A DNA stretch of 7,286 nt from CAVPMN01 sp963706425. GTDB taxonomy: Bacteria; Actinomycetota; Acidimicrobiia; Acidimicrobiales; Acidimicrobilacustridaceae. The position numbers and the translations under genes were made by a program. Of the stretch, positions 1-6,322 are shown in pieces (the stretch's first letter is position 1; the number at the start of each line of letters is the position of its first letter). The stretch spans positions 1 through 7,286 of the forward strand of contig CAVPMN010000007.1 of assembly GCA_963706425.1 (NCBI GenBank). The letters run 5' to 3'. The notes under the pieces are model-generated. The model was not told the DNA's origin and searched no databases. It saw only the letters and a program-made list of their open reading frames with translations.

Positions 1-1215
1 ACTTCGACCTCGACTACCACATCCGCCACGGCCCGGTCCGTCGCCGGGCGGGCATGAAGGAGCTGTGCGAGCTCGGCGGGCCACCTGGTCGCCATCCCGC
101 TCGACCGCACCCGACCGCTCTGGGAGGTGTGGCTCATCGAAGGCCTCGAGGACGGCCAGGTCGGCGGTGCTCACCAAGGTGCACCACGCCGCCATCGACG
201 GCGCGTCGCGGCGAGGAGCTCATGGTGGCGATCCTCGACCTCAGCCCCGAGATCGGAGCCAAGCCCGACCCGAGGTGCCGTGGGAGCCCGAGCGCAGGCG
301 CCGAGCGACACCGAGCTGGTGGCCTACGTCGCCAGCTCGCTCGCCCGCCAGCCAGTGCGCGCGCGTCAAGACGATTCGACGCACGGTCGAGGCCGCGCTG
401 GCGGATCCGCGACACCAACCGCGAGGCTACCCGACCAGAAGCCACCGCCCGTCGCCGTTCAGCGCCCCGCGCACGCTCGTTCAACACCACCCTCACCCCG
501 CGCCGGGCGCTTCGCCAACGCCTCGCTGTCGCTGCCCGAGGTGAAGATGGTCAAGAACGCGCGTCGGCGTCACCGTCAACGACGTGGTGCTCGGCCCTGT
601 GCGCCGGCGGGCTCGCGCCGCTACCTCGACGCACGCCGGCGAACGCCCCGACGAGCGCCGCTGGTGGCCATGGTGCCGATGTCGGTGCGCACCGAGGACG
701 AGAAGGGCACGCCACGGGCAACCAGGTGTCGTCGATGTTCACCACCCTGGCCACCGACATCGACGACCCGATCGAGCGCATCGGCCTCATCCACGCACCA
801 TGGCCCTGGCCAAGGAGCAGCAGCACGCCATCGGCGCCGACACCCTGCAGAACTGGGCCGAGTTCGCCGCCCCCGCGGTGGCCGGCCAGGCCGCTCGCCT
901 CTACTCGCGCATGAAGTTCGCCGATCGCCACCGGCCGCTGTTCAACGTCACCATCTCGAACGTGCCCGGCCCGCCGTTCCCGCTCTACGTCGCCGGTGCC
1001 CGCATGGTCGCCACCTATCCCATCGGGCCCGATCATGGACGGCGGCGCGCTCAACATGACCGTGATGAGCTACCTGGACAGCCTCGACTTCGGGGTGCTG
1101 GTGTGCCCCGACCTGGTGCCCGACGCCATGGGTCATCACCGACGGCCTGCACGACGCCCTCGAAGAGCTGAAGAAGGCGGTCGACGCCCTCGACAGCCCG
1201 GCCGAGCCGTCCTGA
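1..1215 (+). CDS. Wax ester synthase / diacylglycerol acyltransferase (WS/DGAT), 5' truncated
   Basis: This enzyme family transfers a fatty acyl group from acyl-CoA to a fatty alcohol or diacylglycerol, making storage wax esters or triacylglycerol, usually at the membrane or lipid-droplet surface. The window opens inside the protein at FDLDYHIRH, so the start codon and roughly the first 50-60 residues lie upstream. The catalytic HHxxxDG motif is visible as HHAAIDG (182-202). It is followed by a VNDVVL...CAGGL block (about 563-610), VSSMFTTLATDIDDP (about 727-771), NVTISNVPGP (ending at 973) and ALNMTVMSYLDSLDFGV (about 1048-1098). The protein ends in SPAEPS with TGA at 1213-1215. The reading frame changes about 15 times (for example near 80, 160, 210, 272, 297, 360, 480, 508, 558, 590, 615, 710, 797, 1028 and 1131), with family motifs resuming each time, so the breaks look like sequencing indels. 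The family call is secure; wax ester versus triacylglycerol activity cannot be told from sequence. Confidence 0.93.
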
Positions 1216-1219
1216 CCGC

Positions 1220-1657
1220 TCAACGGTCCCGGTCGGCCTCCAGCCCGGCGCGCAGCCGAGCCGCGTAGTCGGCCATCTCGTCGTGGCTGTCGTAGGTGGT
1301 GCGTGGCCAGAAGAACCCGTGGAGGCCGTCCTTGCGGTTGCGGGGCACCACGTGCACGTGGAGATGGGGCACGCTCTGGCTCACCTTGTTGTTCAGGGCC
1401 ACGAACGAGCCGCCGGCCGTGGAGCACCGACTCCATCGCGATCGCCAGGCGCTGCGCCAACTCGAAGTAGGGACCGACCGGTCCGGCGGCAGGTCGCCGA
1501 GCACGTCGATGTGGTCCCGCGGCACGAGCAGGGTGTGGCCCGTGAACAGCGGGCGGCGGTCGAGGAACGCCACACCGGCGTCGTCGTCGAGCACGAGGTG
1601 GGCGGGGTGCTCGCCGTGGACGATGGCGCAGAACACGCACGGAGACGGCGGCGACAT
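1220..1657 (-). CDS. HIT (histidine triad) family nucleotide hydrolase/transferase
   Basis: HIT proteins hydrolyse or transfer nucleotidyl groups (AMP-lysine, dinucleoside polyphosphates or similar) in the cytoplasm. The length, about 145 residues, is normal for a bacterial HIT protein. Near the N-terminus is CVFCAIVHGE with a Cys-x2-Cys pair (C7, C10), then HTLLVPRDHIDVLGDLP, then the histidine triad HLHVHVVP (H98, H100, H102; the middle His is the family's catalytic nucleophile). I start at the ATG at 1657 (MSPPSPCVFC) because GAGG lies about 8 bases upstream and this is where family members usually begin; an in-frame ATG at 1675 would add six residues. Two compensating frame changes (about 1480 and 1420) leave roughly 24 residues out of frame. 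The alternative frame supplies the expected YFELAQRLAIAMESVLHG helix there. It converges on the acyltransferase with only four bases between the stops. Confidence 0.92.
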   Translation of the reverse strand: MSPPSPCVFCAIVHGEHPAHLVLDDDAGVAFLDRRPLFTGHTLLVPRDHIDVLGDLPPDRSVPTSSWRSAWRSRWSRCSTAGGSFVALNNKVSQSVPHLHVHVVPRNRKDGLHGFFWPRTTYDSHDEMADYAARLRAGLEADRDR

Positions 1658-1780
1658 CCGCTCATCCTCGCTCATCGGTGACGCACACGTGAATGGCAGA
1701 TGACGTCTTTCGGGCATCCACCCGTTGCCGCTGACGCGGGCGTTTCATGGCTGACGGTGACCCGATCCGCACCCGACCAG

Positions 1781-1806
1781 AGCCGATAGCCATTAATGCA
1801 TCGGCT
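1781..1806. promoter_or_regulatory. AT-rich dyad in the HIT/phoH divergent intergenic region
   Basis: The 186 bases between the HIT start (1657) and the phoH start (1844) hold no gene I can support. Within them, AGCCGAT (1781-1787) and ATCGGCT (1800-1806) form a perfect 7-bp inverted repeat around a 12-base centre that contains the self-complementary octamer CATTAATG (1791-1798). This is the most A+T-rich patch in its neighbourhood. It lies 38-63 bases upstream of the phoH ATG, where a promoter or operator would be expected. I cannot identify a convincing -35/-10 pair or a matching regulator. Confidence 0.3.
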
Positions 1807-1843
1807 GGCGGGTGCCCTGTCCTTGTGGTAGTCCGCGACCCAG

Positions 1844-3162
1844 ATGCTCGTTCTCCGTCGCGCCCCTGCCGTCCCGTCGAAGACCTACGTGGTCGACACG
1901 TCGGTGCTGCTGGCCGATCCGCAGGCGATGTTCCGCTTCGACGAGCACGAGGTCGTGCTGCCGCTGGTCGTGCTGACCGAGCTGGAGGGCAAGCGCCATC
2001 ACGCCGAGCTGGGCTGGCGGCCGGGCCAACCCGGCGACAGCTTCGAGTCGTGCGGCGAGAAGCACCGCACGCTGATGCTGCCCGTGCCGGTCAACGACCA
2101 CGGCGGCACGCTGCGCGTCGAGATCAACCACCAGGACACCGCCGGGCTGCCCAGACGCTCACGCTCGACTCGAACGACCGCCGCATCCTCGCCGTGGCTC
2201 GCGACCTGGCCACCGAGGGCCACGACGTCACCCTGGTCACCAAGGACCTGCCGCTGCGCCTCAAGGCCAGCGTGGTGGGCCTCCTGGCCGAGGAGTATCG
2301 CAACGAGCTGGCCGAGGACACCACGTGGACCGGCTTCGTCACCCTCGACGTCGACAGCGGCACCATCGACGAGCTGTTCGACAACCGGGTGATCGACCTC
2401 GACGAGGCCCGCCAGCTCCCGTGCCACACCGGCGTGGCGTTGGTGTCGGGCTCGCAGTCGGCGCTCGGCCGGGTGCACGCCGACAAGCAGGTGCACCTCA
2501 TCCACACCGATCGCGAGCTGTTCGGCGTGCGGGGCCGGTCGGCCGAGCAGCGCATCGCTCTCGATCTGCTGGCCGACGAGGAGCATCGGCATCGTGTCGA
2601 TCGGCGGCAACGCCGGCACGGGCAAGAGCGTGCTGGCGCTGCGCGGCCGGACTCGAGGCGGTGCTCGAGCAGCGCTCGCACAAGCGGGTCACGGTGTTCC
2701 GGCCGATCTATGCGGTGGGCGGCCAGGAGCTCGGCTATCTGCCGGGCAGCGCTGACGAGAAGATGTCGCCGTGGGGTCTGGCGGTGAGCGACGCCCTCGA
2801 GTCGATCGTCGGGCCCGAGGTCATCGACGAGGTGACCGCCCGCAACCTCATCGAGGTGCTGCCCCTCACCCACATCCGCGGTCGGTCGCTGTCCGACTCG
2901 TTCGTCATCATCGACGAGGCCCAGAACCTCGAGCGCTCGGTGCTGCTCACCGCGCTGTCGCGGCTGGGTGGGGTCGCGGGCGGTGCTCACCCACGACGTG
3001 GCCCAGCGCGACAACCTGCGGGTCGGCCGCCACGACGGGGTGGTGTCGGTGATCGACGCCCTCAAGGGGCATCCACTGTTCGCCCACATCACTCTGCAAC
3101 GATCGGAACGCTCACCCGTGGCTGCGTTGGTCACCGACCTGCTCGACGGCCCCGGGTTCTGA
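1844..3162 (+). CDS. phoH: PhoH family protein, PIN domain fused to PhoH ATPase (PhoH2 type)
   Basis: PhoH2-type proteins join a PIN-fold RNase domain to a PhoH NTPase, and characterised mycobacterial members unwind and cleave RNA. The N-terminal PIN domain shows TYVVDTSVLLADP (Asp near residue 18), VVLTELEGKR, SNDRRILAVARDL and LVTKDLPLRLKA, which carry the expected acidic metal-binding positions. The PhoH domain has the Walker A motif GNAGTGKS (2606-2629), FRPIYAVGGQELGYLPG, EKMSPWGLAVSDALESI, LPLTHIRGRSL, the Walker B motif FVIIDEAQ (2901-2924) and VLTHDVAQRDNLRVGRHDG. It ends with HITLQRSERSPVAALVT and TGA at 3160-3162. The length of about 439 codons fits the family. At least four frame changes (about 2150, 2583, 2645 and 2972) interrupt it, but the motifs continue. 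The ATG at 1844 gives 13 residues before the PIN motif; no good Shine-Dalgarno is visible, so the start is uncertain. Confidence 0.95.
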
Positions 3163-3184
3163 ACCCTCCGCTCCAGGGGGTTTC

Positions 3185-3230
3185 GGTGATGGGGCCGTCG
3201 TCGCAACCGGCCCCATCACCCGCGCCTTTT
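3185..3230 (+). terminator. Probable intrinsic terminator after phoH
   Basis: GGTGATGGGGCCG (3185-3197) is perfectly complementary to CGGCCCCATCACC (3208-3220). This gives a 13-bp G+C-rich stem with a 10-base loop, 22 bases after the phoH stop. A short T run (3227-3230) follows in the plus direction, weak but typical for a high-G+C genome. There is no T run on the minus side, so it fits phoH better than the opposing operon. The last possible stop of that operon (3216-3218) falls inside the stem. Confidence 0.6.
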
Positions 3231-4785
3231 CTCCGCCGCTCTCTTGCAGAAGTTGGTGCGTGAAACCACCGTATGGGGTGTTTCGCGCACCAATTTCGGG
3301 GGCGGCGGGTTGGGGTCGGGTAGGGGGTCGGCTGCCAGTAGGCGAAGCCGAAGCCGCCGGGGTAGTCGTCGGCGGGCGGCAGGAAGCGGGCGCCGGCCAC
3401 GATGGTCGTGCGCTCGCCGGTGCTGACGTCGATGCGCACCAGGTCGCGCTCGTTCACCCGCACGATGAGCGCCTCGTCGCCGATCCACACCGGCGGCTCG
3501 GTATCGATGCCGTAGGACGACCTCGTCGATTTCGATCGACCCACGCATGAGTCATCGATCGGGCCGAGCGAACGGGTGAACTCGTAGCCAGCCGGAACGG
3601 AGATCGCCGGCGGCCACCAGAGCGTTCCGACCATCAACGTCGGTCGCTCACGAACGCCACCGGAGGTGCGGCGTCGCCGCGACCACCGGGCGACAATCAG
3701 GGTGCGAGGCCACAGTGTCGGTGACGAAGCCGACGCACGAGGCTGTGGACCGACCAAAGTAACGCCACACGCGCTCGGGACATCGGCTCGCGGGCGAGCA
3801 CGAACGCCCGCCCATCGTCGCTCACGGCCAGATCGGTCAGCGGATCGAAGGGCCCTTCGAAGGTGGCGAGGCCTTGGACGCCGCCGTTCGACGGGTGGAA
3901 GCCGAGGACATCGCACCTCGTCGGGGTCGACCTGCGCCGTCACCAGCACGAGGTCGTCGACCGGCCAGGCAAGCACCTGGCTCGACCGGCGGCGAGTCAC
4001 CGGCCCGCCAGCCCGGGTCGGGGCGGTCGCGCAACGTGGCGATGGCCAGCTCGCCGTTGGGTCCGGCGAACGACACCCGATCGCCGTCGGGCGACCACAC
4101 CACCGTGGTGAACGGGGCCGGCGCCGGCCCGCCTTCCAATGCACGCGACGAGCCGTCGACCTGGGCGATGCGCACCTCGTCGTTGGTGGCATAGACCAGC
4201 TCGTTGGCGGTGGGCGACCAGGCGTACGACGACGGCGAGCGGCCGAGGCGATGCCGTTCCGAGCCGTCGCGCTTCACCACCCACAGGCCGCTCTCGTCGT
4301 GGATGCTGAACGCCACCCACTCGCCGTCGTGCGACCAGCTCACGTGCGACACCTCCTCGCCCGTGCCCGTGTCGGTGATGCGGCGCACCTCGCCGCTGGC
4401 CCCGTCCGCGAGGAAGAGGTTGTTCTCCATCACGAACGCCAGCCGCCCGTCGGCCAACGCGGCGGTGTCGACCACGGGCACGTCGCCTGCGTCGACCGCG
4501 AACCGGTCGGCGCTGTCGCGGTTCACCAGCAGCGCGCCGACCAGCACGAACACCGCCACGATCGCCGCCGCCGCCAGCGCCCACGCCCGCTTCGACGACC
4601 GCGCCGGGCCGTCTCCGTCGCCCAGCTCGACCTGGTGGCCCCCCAGCGTTCGGCTGGTCAAACCCGCGCCTCCGGTGCGGGTTTGACCAGCCGGAACGAC
4701 TCGCGGGGCGGATCGGGGTGGTGTCGGCCAGGTCGCGCAGCAGCGTGCGCACCCGCGCCTCGTGCTCGGTGTCGATGGGGCTCAT
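3216..4785 (-). CDS. Membrane-anchored PD40/beta-propeller protein coupled to ECF sigma factor (candidate non-canonical anti-sigma/sensor)
   Basis: The protein starts at the ATG at 4785 (MSPIDTEHEARVRTLLRDL), which overlaps the sigma-factor stop as ATGA. A short charged cytoplasmic N-terminus leads to one membrane helix (AWALAAAAIVAVFVLVGA, about residues 67-87, bases 4590-4525). An exported domain with PD40/TolB-like repeats follows: VSWSHDGEWVAFS, YAWSPTANELVYA and VVWSPDGDRVSFAG, then NGGVQGLATFEGPFDPLTDLAVSDDGRAF and PPVWIGDEALIVRVNERDL. There is no HxxxCxxC zinc anti-sigma motif. Position and topology suggest that it senses something outside the membrane and restrains the sigma factor (inference). 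The frame breaks near 4680, 4000, 3908 and 3780-3530, and the 3530-3780 stretch is poorly resolved. Recognisable protein ends near 3315 (FGFAYWQP); the stop at 3216-3218 is the first in one of three possible frames, so the C-terminus is uncertain and overlaps the repeat at 3249. Confidence 0.72.
3249..3297 (+). repeat. Palindromic element, copy 1 (distal side of sigma operon)
   Basis: The arms GAAGTTGGTGCGTGAAAC (3249-3266) and GTTTCGCGCACCAATTTC (3280-3297) pair over 18 positions around a 13-base loop. The only two departures (3252/3294 and 3261/3285) are both G-U pairs in a plus-strand transcript. The element shares the identical core GCGTGAAACCACCG (3258-3271), then ATGG and GTGTT after single-base differences, and a trailing ATTTCGG, with the reverse complement of the element at 5301-5350. 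It lies between the recognisable end of the PD40 gene and the phoH terminator hairpin. No mobile-element gene accompanies it. Confidence 0.75.
4651..4693. repeat. Perfect 17-bp inverted repeat inside the PD40 gene
   Basis: CGGCTGGTCAAACCCGC (4651-4667) and GCGGGTTTGACCAGCCG (4677-4693) are exact reverse complements around a 9-base loop. Allowing one missing C next to 4651, the match extends by CGTT/AACG to about 22 bp. It falls about 90 bases after the ATG of the PD40 gene, before the membrane helix, and the reading frame is lost exactly here. No T run follows on either side, so an intrinsic terminator is unlikely. It may be a real hairpin or a local read/assembly fold-back. Confidence 0.75.
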
Positions 4786-5286
4786 CGTTCGATCACCCCT
4801 CTCAGTGCGGCCATGCCTCGGCGGACGAGTGTGCGGACGTGGGTCGCCGGCACCCGAGCAGCTCGGCGATGTCGGCGTCGTCGAGGTCGGCGTAGTAGCG
4901 CAGCACGATGGCGGCCCGCTGCCGCTCTGGGCAGCCGGGCCAACGCATCCTCGAACTCGACCAGCTGAGCCACCGCCGGTGCCGTCTCGGTCGTCGGCGT
5001 CGGTGTCAGCCGATCGACCACCGCTTCGTGACGGTGGTGCGACCGGCAGGCGTTGACGACGGTGGTGCGCAGGTAGGCGGCCGGCCGGTCGAGCGAATCG
5101 AGCCGAGGCGCCACCCGCACGAAGGCGTCGTGCGTGAGGTCCTCCGCGATGGCCACCGAGCCGGTGAGCAGCCGGGCCAGACGCACCATCGGGGCGTAGT
5201 GCTCGCGGTAGATACGCGTCGAAGGTCGCCTGGTCGACTGCTTCCGTGTCCGTCCCCACCTCTCGTCGACGCCCCACCCCGCCCAA
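4782..5286 (-). CDS. ECF (extracytoplasmic function) RNA polymerase sigma-70 family factor
   Basis: ECF sigma factors direct RNA polymerase to stress or envelope promoters and are usually held by a co-encoded anti-sigma. Sigma region 2 reads YREHYAPMVRLARLLTG, then AEDLTHDAFVRVAPRLDSL and RPAAYLRTTVVNACRSHHR. After an acidic linker, region 4 reads DALARLP, RQRAAIVLRYYADLDDADI, AELLG and THVRTLVRRGMAALRGV with its helix-turn-helix, ending in TGA at 4784-4782. Frame changes at about 5210, 4927 and 4855 are easily explained by single-base indels (one in a G run). I chose the TTG at 5286 because AGGAGG sits 8 bases upstream; an in-frame GTG at 5259 is the alternative and leaves 15 residues before region 2. 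The length of about 168 codons is typical. The four-base ATGA overlap with the PD40 gene indicates an operon. Confidence 0.93.
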
Positions 5287-5294
5287 CTGTTTCA

Positions 5295-5300
5295 CCTCCT
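5295..5300 (-). promoter_or_regulatory. Ribosome binding site of the ECF sigma gene
   Basis: A consensus AGGAGG on the minus strand lies 8 bases upstream of the TTG at 5286 and decides that start. It is the strongest Shine-Dalgarno sequence I see in the window. It begins at the base directly adjoining the palindrome at 5301-5350, so folding of the palindrome in the mRNA would lie against the ribosome landing site. Confidence 0.6.
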
Positions 5301-5350
5301 CCGAAATCGGTCGTGAACACGCCATGCGGTGGTTTCACGCCCGATTTCGG
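5301..5350 (-). repeat. Palindromic element, copy 2 (upstream of sigma operon)
   Basis: CCGAAATCGGTCGTGAA (5301-5317) pairs with TTCACGCCCGATTTCGG (5334-5350) with one mismatch (5311/5340) around a 16-base loop. Its reverse complement carries the same GCGTGAAACCACCG core (5340-5327), followed by ATGG, GTGTT and GATTTCGG, as the element at 3249-3297. It is therefore an inverted second copy about 2 kb away. It lies in the leader or promoter region of the sigma operon. A single lost A in the left arm (AA where the opposite arm has TTT) would lengthen the stem. Confidence 0.75.
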
Positions 5351-5360
5351 GAAGGGGTCG

Positions 5361-5384
5361 GGGCAGATGTTCGGGCAGGTGTTC
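5361..5384 (+). repeat. Two-copy 12-bp tandem repeat
   Basis: GGGCAGATGTTC (5361-5372) is followed directly by GGGCAGGTGTTC (5373-5384), with 11 of 12 bases identical, and then by a partial third unit starting GGGC. It lies upstream of the sigma operon on the minus strand. A direct-repeat operator or a chance slippage product are both possible. Confidence 0.4.
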
Positions 5385-5614
5385 GGGCGCGGGCGAGTGG
5401 GCAGGTCAGCGGCGCAGGCCGCGTGATCGCCGTGTCCACAGGGCCGTGCCCGGCGGTGTGCCGCCCGGGCCATGAACCTCGTTCGACGAGCGGCGTGGTC
5501 GAACGGCCATTCGCGGCCGATCCAACGACCTCGGAGGCCACGCTCGGTCAGATCACCCACACCCGCGTCATAGTCGCCCGGCACCGAGCGGCGGATGTTG
5601 AACCGCTACATCCG

Positions 5615-5665
5615 GACAGGCTGCCATCCCTATTCCTGTCAGTGCCCCTCAATAGGGTCGCTCCT
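5615..5665 (+). promoter_or_regulatory. Structured leader/promoter of the exonuclease-methyltransferase operon
   Basis: Two interlocking inverted repeats precede the ATG at 5666: GACAGG (5615-5620) with CCTGTC (5635-5640), and CCCTATT (5628-5634) with AATAGGG (5651-5657). The left arm of the second lies in the loop of the first, so they could form a pseudoknot or alternative folds. TAGGGT (5653-5658) matches the actinobacterial TANNNT -10 pattern and ends 7 bases before the ATG, the spacing of a leaderless start. Alternatively AGGG (5654-5657) is a weak ribosome site inside the hairpin arm. Confidence 0.35.
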
Positions 5666-6322
5666 ATGTCGACGAGGCGGCAGCCGGCCCACCGATCGTC
5701 TACGGGCTCGACATCGAGACCGACACGTCCGTCGACGGGCTCGACCCCACCATCAGTCGGGTGCTGGCGGCGGCGATCGTGGGGGCCGGGCGGCGAGATC
5801 GTGCTGGCCCATCACGACGAGGCCGCCCTGCTCACCGAGCTCGACGGATGGCTCGCCGACCTCACCCCGGCGTGCTCGTCACCTGGAACGGCGCGGCGTT
5901 CGACCTCCCTGACCTCGCCAGCCGCGCCCGCGCTCGCCGAGGTCGACCTCGGCCTGCGCATCGAGCTCGACCGGTCACTCGGTCTGCGCGGCGATCCGCT
6001 GCCGGGCCACGTAGGCGCCTACCGGGGCTCGTGGCACGGTCATCGTCATCTCGACGCCTATCGGGTGTTCCGGGCCGACCTCGGTCGCACGTTTGGGGTC
6101 TCGTGCGCGCTCAAGTCGGTGGCCGGCTTCACCGGCGTGCCGTTCGTCGACGGCGACGCCGCCCGCGTGCACTAGCTGGCGCCCAGTCGGCTGCACGCCT
6201 ATGTCGCCAGCGACGCCCGCTGCGCCCGCCAGCTCGCCGAGCGGCGCTGGCCCACCGCCGTCGGGGCCATCGATGCCGAGCCCCAGCCCCGGAGCCCGGC
6301 GAGCTCAGGCGCCCTACGATGA
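5666..6322 (+). CDS. DEDDy-type 3'-5' exonuclease-like protein (RNase H fold)
   Basis: DEDDy proteins use four acidic residues and a tyrosine to bind two metals and remove nucleotides from 3' ends. The protein shows ExoI as YGLDIETDT (DIET at 5710-5721), ExoII as VTWNGAAFDLPDLASRA (WNGAAFDLP at 5884-5910), a HLDAYRVFRADLG segment, and ExoIII as YVASD (YxxxD, 6200-6214). That is the full catalytic set in a small protein of about 218 codons with no polymerase domain. Frame changes occur near 5680, 5790, 5866 and 5930. A TAG at 6173-6175 falls in frame just before ExoIII, and the same frame then stays open to TGA at 6320-6322; a single G-to-T change from GAG would explain it. The stop overlaps the methyltransferase ATG as ATGA. 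The fold is well supported; the natural substrate (DNA or RNA) is not known. Confidence 0.8.

Larger units (their letters stand above)
5351..5665. other. Intergenic region between the divergent sigma and exonuclease operons
   Basis: About 315 bases without a supportable gene. Open frames cross it on both strands, but none shows a family motif, a good ribosome site or a sensible start. It should hold the promoters of both the minus-strand sigma operon and the plus-strand exonuclease/methyltransferase operon. The visible structure is the 12-bp tandem repeat at its left end and the overlapping hairpins next to the exonuclease start. Confidence 0.6.

Noticed and set aside
1747..1843. An ORF starting ATGGCTGACG upstream of and overlapping phoH, as a possible PhoAT-like antitoxin partner of PhoH2.
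   Set aside because: No clear ribosome site and no recognisable family features; beyond 1844 it only runs on as a second frame of the PhoH coding region.
2124..3206. Long minus-strand open frame opposite phoH.
   Set aside because: Walker A, Walker B and PIN motifs all lie on the plus strand; the minus frame shows only codon-bias shadow.
3588..3599. CCAGCCGGAACG, a 12-mer also present at 4687-4698 in the right arm of the 17-bp inverted repeat.
   Set aside because: The match stops at both ends and both copies lie in G+C-rich coding sequence of the same gene; chance or shared codon use is enough.
3666..4895. Long plus-strand open frame opposite the PD40 and sigma genes.
   Set aside because: The minus strand carries continuous PD40 and sigma motifs; the plus frame is Arg/His/Ala-rich shadow sequence with no motif, as expected in very G+C-rich DNA.
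3249..5350. Reading the bracketing palindromes as ends of a composite transposon.
   Set aside because: There is no transposase, integrase or target-site duplication, and the genes between look like a resident sigma operon.
5335..5584. Minus-strand open frame beginning MPGDYDAGVGDL upstream of the sigma factor.
   Set aside because: No motif or ribosome site; it runs through the tandem repeat and the palindrome, whose sequence is better explained as non-coding.
6173..6175. Recoding of the in-frame TAG (stop-codon read-through).
   Set aside because: There is no recoding signal and the frame is otherwise ordinary; a single substitution or base-call error is simpler.
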